DNA of 64,000 nt from Sclerodactyla briareus (lineage: Eukaryota; Echinodermata; Holothuroidea; Dendrochirotida; Sclerodactylidae). The notes under the pieces were generated by a model, which did not search any database, had not been told where the DNA came from, and saw only the letters and a program-made list of their open reading frames with translations. Position 1 is the stretch's first letter. Each line of letters opens with the position of its first letter. Positions 58,260 through 64,000 of the stretch are shown here, one piece after another. The stretch lies in NCBI GenBank assembly GCA_026419785.1, contig JAODTK010002677.1, positions 107,002 to 171,001 on the forward strand, read 5' to 3'. A program made the translations under genes and the position numbers.

Positions 58260-59400
58260 AGTGGGAATGAGGCACAAAACAAAGTCAAGAATTATGCTTA
58301 TATTTATTGAGCAACCAAAAGAGACCAATACCAATTGAAAATAGAATGAAATATTTTGAATAATGCATTCGCCGTCAAAAAAAACGATCTGGGGTCAGTG
58401 AAACTCGGAACTCTCACCGTGGTGTTATCATTGCAATGAGAATCGACAATTTTGGGTGACGTATCTTCAACAGACATCATGAATCTCAGGCTAACTTATT
58501 GATTCGATATTGCCCTGCCCTGTATCTGGTGCGCTTGTCAGGCTGTTCACAATAGAAGTTCAGGGTTTTACTGAAGAGTTACATGGAAATAATCATGTGC
58601 CATTCTAATCGGCGTATCAGACGGAGGTTAGGGGGCTAGGTCAGTAATGTATCGCTAATATTTGTGGGATGAAATATTTCACAAGTACGTTGCAATTCCT
58701 GGCATTCCAAGCAGGATTCGAGCCGATTACAAAGAGGCGAACACATTAGGCAATTTTCAACCGACACCGGATTTTTTCCAAGAATGGAATAGTCCATCGC
58801 AGATTAAGAGGAGAGTTTGCCCGGAAGTTTTTTTTCAGTAGCACATGATGCGTAACCTAGAATGGGAAAGAAGAATATAACAGAAAATGTTGTCACTTTG
58901 CATGTTCGCCTCTTTTTGTTAGCTATAGTTAATAGTTAATAGTTCCGACTGCTACCACTCACTCCGATTCAGCGCATATATATTCAGTACATATTCCTAA
59001 TACGGAGAAAATGTGTGCTATTCAATTTTTTACTCACAAGGAAAAATAAGGAAACGGAAACCATATTTCCAATGTTGACTTGCGGGTCCTCTGAGGCAAT
59101 ATTAAGGATTTTCAACCAATACTCCGAAAGCTACATATCCAGGATATCAGTCCTTATGGTTCAAGTGGGAGATGAATCATATAGATGAAGAGGAATTATT
59201 CAGCAATTTTCAACACCGCGTTCACCATAGGATTAAATTGAGAAGCATCATGTTCACGACCCCAAGAAAGGAACTGATTAAGGCACCATATGTGCTGGGT
59301 TTTCTTCGATATGAATATGTATCCATTGCTCACAGTAGGAAACTTCCTTCACCTCGTTAAAATGATGGGAACGATGGATCAATGGGAATAAATACTTGCT
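58260..59400. other. No gene recognised
   Basis: No domain-bearing frame or clear repeat. The short open frame at 59172-59360 is not recognised and could belong to the 5' part of the following LINE. Confidence 0.4.
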
Positions 59401-59409
59401 GTTAATCTC

Positions 59410-62400
59410 CAATGTCTTCCCATGTATTGTTACAATATCCTAGGGAAGATGGTTCATTTCATACGTGCCACAAGTTTGATCAAGAGTTAGAAGCAGAGTT
59501 AGGAGCGCGTGGACATCAGTGGGAGGATGCTAGGAGAGGCGCTGTTATAGGTCAAGGTATTACACAGTCGATGGATCTCAGGCTCGTAACTGTTGATTCC
59601 TTCAGTGCACTGGAAGTGGAGGAGGTTGTTATGAGAGGTCAGTTGGAGCGACTGTTTGCCCGTTGTCGGGGAGGGGAGGTGGGGGGGGGGGGGGGGGTGA
59701 CAGGGGTGGTAGTTGCATTAGGGGTGAGGGGGAACATAAGGCTGGGATATTAGTTAGATAAGGTGGAGGTAAGTGCCCACTAGTCGGGGAATACATTGCC
59801 AAAGAAAGGAAGATCATGAATGGGAAGGGTGATAAGTCGAAATGAATGCGTATCTGTTTACTTGGTGCTAGATATAGGACGTCGTCAGAGGGTTAATAGA
59901 CCGTAGAGGACGAGGAGAGTAGTCGCTGCTAGAGGTAGGGACCGATAACCCCAGGAGTGACCTCAGTACGTTTTAAGATCCCAACGAGAGAGCTGACATG
60001 TAGGCTGAAGTTGACCAAGTGGAAAATCGCGATTGTGTTTAGCAGTTGAGTTAGCGACAGGACGGTAATTGGTCCGATCACAAGGTTACAGATGGAGAGC
60101 GACGTTAAGGGCGTTCAGTTCATGGATGTTTTCGTGTTTTGTTGAAAGGAGGTATGTTTTTTTTGCTGAGGATAGGCTTTACCTTATATAGTGCTGGTGC
60201 TCCGTGTGGGGAAAGTTTAGTCTCTTGTGCGTGGGGCTGTTGTAAACTATACGTATATAATTAGGCGCTATTGTTCAGAGTATGAGAAATTGAGTTACAG
60301 CTTTAGGTCCAGGGCGTAACCCCTGGGTAGTTGGGATTGCAGAGTCCCGGCTGAATTAAGACATTTCCAAAGCGTGAATGCACATGCCGGGTTAATGTTG
60401 TCCCATAGCAAGATCGCCAATGCTCCCTGTGGCACCGGCGTGGACTTTTTTTTTATGGCAGGTCTCGTAGGAAATATAAGCGGATAGTTTTTGTCATTCT
60501 GTGTGTTGTATAATTCCGTTTTTACTACAGTTTAGGTATTCTTATTTCTCCAACAGAGGTTTGTTGTTTGTCGTTCTCTTACAAATCTGATGGCACACTC
60601 ACTTCTTTTCGGATATGCTTAACGATGTTGCCGGCAAGAATAGCACTGCAACCATTATATGGGTGATTTCAACTTCGCAGATATTTCTTGGTCTGATAGT
60701 AGTTGAAATTGCAGTTCACGTTCCGGTTCGTTCAATGTTAACCAATGTTCCTTCTCTCGAGCAGTACATTTCTTCTCCAACACAATTGACCACCATTGAA
60801 TTTTCTGGGTCCTTCGTATGTCATTTGGCCCTATTTGGTATTTGGTTGAATGCTGTTTGACTCAACAGTGTTTTCCTTCCCTTCCTGAGTCCCTGTGAGG
60901 TAATGAGAGTGTACATTTTTTTTTTTTGAAAAGGTGCGTAATAAAGACAAATACCGCCGTTGGATGAAAAGGGATGTTTTTCTGGCAAAAAGAAGTGGGG
61001 GGGGGGTGGTTTGTGGCGTCTTTATCATTCTTCAATCTTCTTGTATATATGGGTCCGTTCTGAGCTCGATTTAAGGAGAAAATAGCCCCTACTATCAAAG
61101 ACCATTCTCGTTCGTTCTTCACTCATGTTAGAGATAAGTAGAACGTTTAAAAGCAGCGTTGTCCATTGTTGGATCCATAGGATAGTCCTAGCAGTATACT
61201 CAGGATATGTCCCAGGGTCTTATCAGTTATTTGCGTCCTGGGTGTCTTCTGATCCGGTATCAGCGATGTGGTTTGTACCCTGATTTGGTTGGGGAGAACA
61301 GCAGACACATTGATAACTATCAGCTCCTGGTCCTGACTGATTGTCTGTTCCGCACTCTTACATTTTCATGAAGGCTAGTTACAAAGGAGAATGTGTGGTT
61401 CCTGAGGATTGAAGGAAGGAACCAGTTCCTCCCAATATTCAAGAAAAGTTAATCGTTTTTCATTATCTGTGAGACATCTAGTTAGTCTTACCATTGTTTG
61501 CAAGGTGATGGGATCATTATTCAGGACCATATGGTGAATTATATGTACCCCCTCTATTTTAATCTAGTATAATCTGATTCGGGAGTCCTCAACATGTGCT
61601 TCGTTTGTGCTGACTAATCACTAGATTTATGGAGATGTTCCTGGTTCTATGCCAAACGGCATGTTTTGATATCATTCTCCTGGACTTCCAGAAAGCTTTT
61701 GACAACTTGGGCCTTAAACAAAGCAATCTTGTTCAGATTGGGGAGTGTGAGTATAACCAGCAATAACCAGAAGTGATTCATGAGAGGCCCCCCACAAAAG
61801 GGCGCAGATTGTCATCAATAAAGTTTTTCTACTGGCAGAAGCCTATATCACAATCTTCAGTGATTCTGTGCACTTCCCCTATCCATCTGCCTCTGTTCCT
61901 GTGGGCTACCATTGAACATCACTGTGGGTCGTTTAGATTTGGTGAGTGGCTTTGATTAAAGAAGTGGTAGTTTGCCCCGTCAGCTGGCATTCATTCGGCA
62001 ATGATCAAGGTTATGATAGGGAAATACTATACGGTTTGTTGTATTCTATTATTTTACTTATTAGGCAACTTATAACCGTTCCGCTGCAGGTCATGTGCGG
62101 GACATTGTTTTTCATTCTGATTTCCCGCCTATTTCATTTACAATTACCTACCCTTCTCTTTTCCCATTCATCCTGGAATGCTGTTTAAATGTCCCGTGTA
62201 TCTACGACATTGCTCCACAGAATGTGTTTGTCAACCAATTTTTAACCATTGAAACTCGTACCAAACACTGTAATAAATGGTATAAACCCTAATATGTCCC
62301 CTACTACCGCATTCTTTCTCACCTTACATCACCCAGGTCCTACAGCTCCTCCACCCCCGTGCTTTTCCTATCTGGGCGGACAAACGTCATCTTTCATATG
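59410..62400 (+). mobile_element. CR1-like LINE with esterase-type ORF1, plus strand
   Basis: ORF1 remnant from about 59412 (FDQELEAELGARGHQWEDAR and a G-rich break at 59681-59698). The esterase His block reads RIGFTLYSAGAPCGESLVS near 60168-60230. An endonuclease follows, with NHYMGDFNFADISWSD near 60650-60700. The RT block DIILLDFQKAFDNLGLKQSN is near 61668-61730, then a GxPQGSxLGPLLFLWxINDI-like stretch near 61870-61915 and FRFGEWL. Order and family match the minus-strand LINE at 48711-52680. Stops and frameshifts are abundant. The 3' end is not resolved. Confidence 0.65.
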
Positions 62401-64000
62401 TAATCGTTTATTTCTCCTGAGTTTATTCTCGTGAAAATGAAAATCATTGATTCACCATCTTGATGACCACACTCGGTGAAATAACCATGCCAATATCATT
62501 TCATCATTCAAACGGGTATTGCAATTTAAATGTTGATACTCTATTACTCTTTATCAAAAGTGAACTCAAAAGGGCATTTCCTGGATTGCCGCAGGATCAT
62601 CGGGCAATGTGAACATTCATCGTTTCTAATCTACCATGCTAACTATTTTGCGAGTTGGGAAATTGACAAAATTCAAAATATGTCTGAAAACACATCCGTT
62701 TTCCCCGCCAAATAGCATATTCATAGACATTTCCGGAAATTTGCAGTTTGAATGTTGGGAAAACCTTAATCAGTATAACTTTGTACTTTTTTCAAAATTT
62801 TGTCCGATTTCAGTCCTTCCAGCCTCTAATATAATTGAAAAGAGAACATGCTTTCGAAAAAAATACCAACTTGAACAAGTTTAAACCTAAAATCCGAAAT
62901 TTTGGTAATTTTCGACTGATTCCATGGGAATTTACATTGCTACGAATTTGAAATAATTTATCAATTGACTCAGCAAATATCTTGAAAAATAGGTAAAATG
63001 GAAAAATGAAAAATTGCCTCCGAAGGATAGTCGATAGTGGATAACCCATCCACTACTTATACTGGGGTTACCATACACCAATGCTAGGCAACCAGCAGCT
63101 GTGAATATACGTGAAACTAACTACATATCTCATCTAGCCTTCCGGGACGATGAGGGAAATACAAGTTCTGGTCTCGTTCGGTGTTCTTTATTTCATAACT
63201 AGATGTCTGTTCCATGTGACAACGCTGTCACAACAACACCTCGCGTCCTTACCGTTGTCAAATTGCCATGTGAATGCAACGCGTGATCAAAACTACTTGC
63301 TAACGTGATGCCATAAGACGTTCGTTTGGTGAATGTATTGACGTGGGGTGCGATGCTGCCGCCTGGATTGTACACAGGTTACTTATTAGTGCCCACAGCG
63401 TTGCGGAAACTATCGCTCTGTGTTTAGGGTTATAGATGATTAGCAGCTTTAAATGATCGTGTGCCTGACTGATTATTTTCACCAGATTAATTTATTGTCA
63501 ACAATTGACACAGAACTCATTCGTTGTTATCGTTGTAATGAAACTTAGACAAAATGTTTACACAGCACCTTCAGGTTCCTCTTTGAAGTCAAAGGGCTAT
63601 TGTGAGAATTTGCAAAATGCCCTCGTCCTATGAAAAGATCATCATAATTTCTAGGAAGTGTTTCATTAGTTCATATCTATACCTACCTATGGCCGTGCTT
63701 GCTATAGCTTCCACGCAGATTTTGTAGAGAAAATAGTGAAATCTAGTAAACAGGGGCCGGGCTATGAACATATGAACAAGTGCGGACTGCGTGGCTATCA
63801 TTGGAGCGGCCTAGTTTCCACATTTTAATGTGGACATTTTTCAGCTTCGTTGACCCAGATGACCAGAACAGAATGCTAGTTCATTGAGACAGATGTGACA
63901 GGTTTCCATCATACACGATTATCTGTAACTGTAGAAACAGTAAACTGCCTAAAAAGTTACTATAGGTTTCTGCCAGCTTCTTTGTTCATGTAACAAACGG
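62400..64000. other. No gene recognised
   Basis: Short frames only. I found no exon, tRNA or repeat to support. Confidence 0.45.

Noticed and set aside
1..64000. CRISPR array, phage or bacterial defence system
   Set aside because: Direct repeats here are satellites or microsatellites without unique spacers of constant length. No prokaryotic gene order, ribosome binding sites or long intact frames exist.

Overview
The window is eukaryotic nuclear DNA, most likely from a marine invertebrate deuterostome. I favour an echinoderm, with a hemichordate or amphioxus as alternatives. The basis is split genes with GT-AG introns, EGF/CUB/HYR modules, a CD20/MS4A-like tetraspan gene, several CR1-like LINEs, a DIRS-like fragment, AGGTCA-rich satellites and AGGCCTAGGCCT-type words near 19.7-19.9 kb. 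No bacterial operons, rRNA genes or CRISPR arrays were seen. Real exons carry single-base indels and one stop that break obvious domains, and homopolymers are ragged. This fits an unpolished long-read assembly better than true gene decay, though polymorphism or pseudogenisation cannot be excluded.

Layout. 1-9.5 kb: no gene found; microsatellites, scattered MITE/SINE-like copies and a minus-strand fragment of a multicopy invertebrate protein family (6.34-6.84 kb). 9.5-15.3 kb (+): the 3' part of a type I membrane receptor gene, with exons EGF, CUB, HYR, HYR, then transmembrane segment plus cytoplasmic tail; all internal exons are phase 1-1. 15.6-19.4 kb: duplicated blocks and two satellite-like arrays. 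19.4-24.7 kb: a decayed DIRS-like gag segment followed by sequence I could not assign. 27.4-30.0 kb: an eight-copy satellite of about 318 bp with clustered AGGTCA half-sites. 30.5-32.1 kb (-) and 38.9-40.25 kb (+): broken LINEs. 40.9-54.15 kb (+): an MS4A-like four-transmembrane gene in five recognised exons, whose large last intron holds a near-complete LINE (48.7-52.7 kb, -). 55-59 kb: a tRNA-like sequence, another AGGTCA-rich repeat, a hairpin and an (AT)n tract. 59.4-62.4 kb (+): a second endonuclease/RT LINE. 62.4-64 kb: nothing identified.

The two host genes lie on the same strand and both encode surface proteins with repetitive, signalling-like cytoplasmic tails. The receptor tail has three Ser-rich repeats, two with an HTYxN core. 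The MS4A-like tail has nine Tyr-x-x-Pro motifs in a tandem array. I regard the latter as the most interesting item. Whether the two genes work together cannot be told from sequence.
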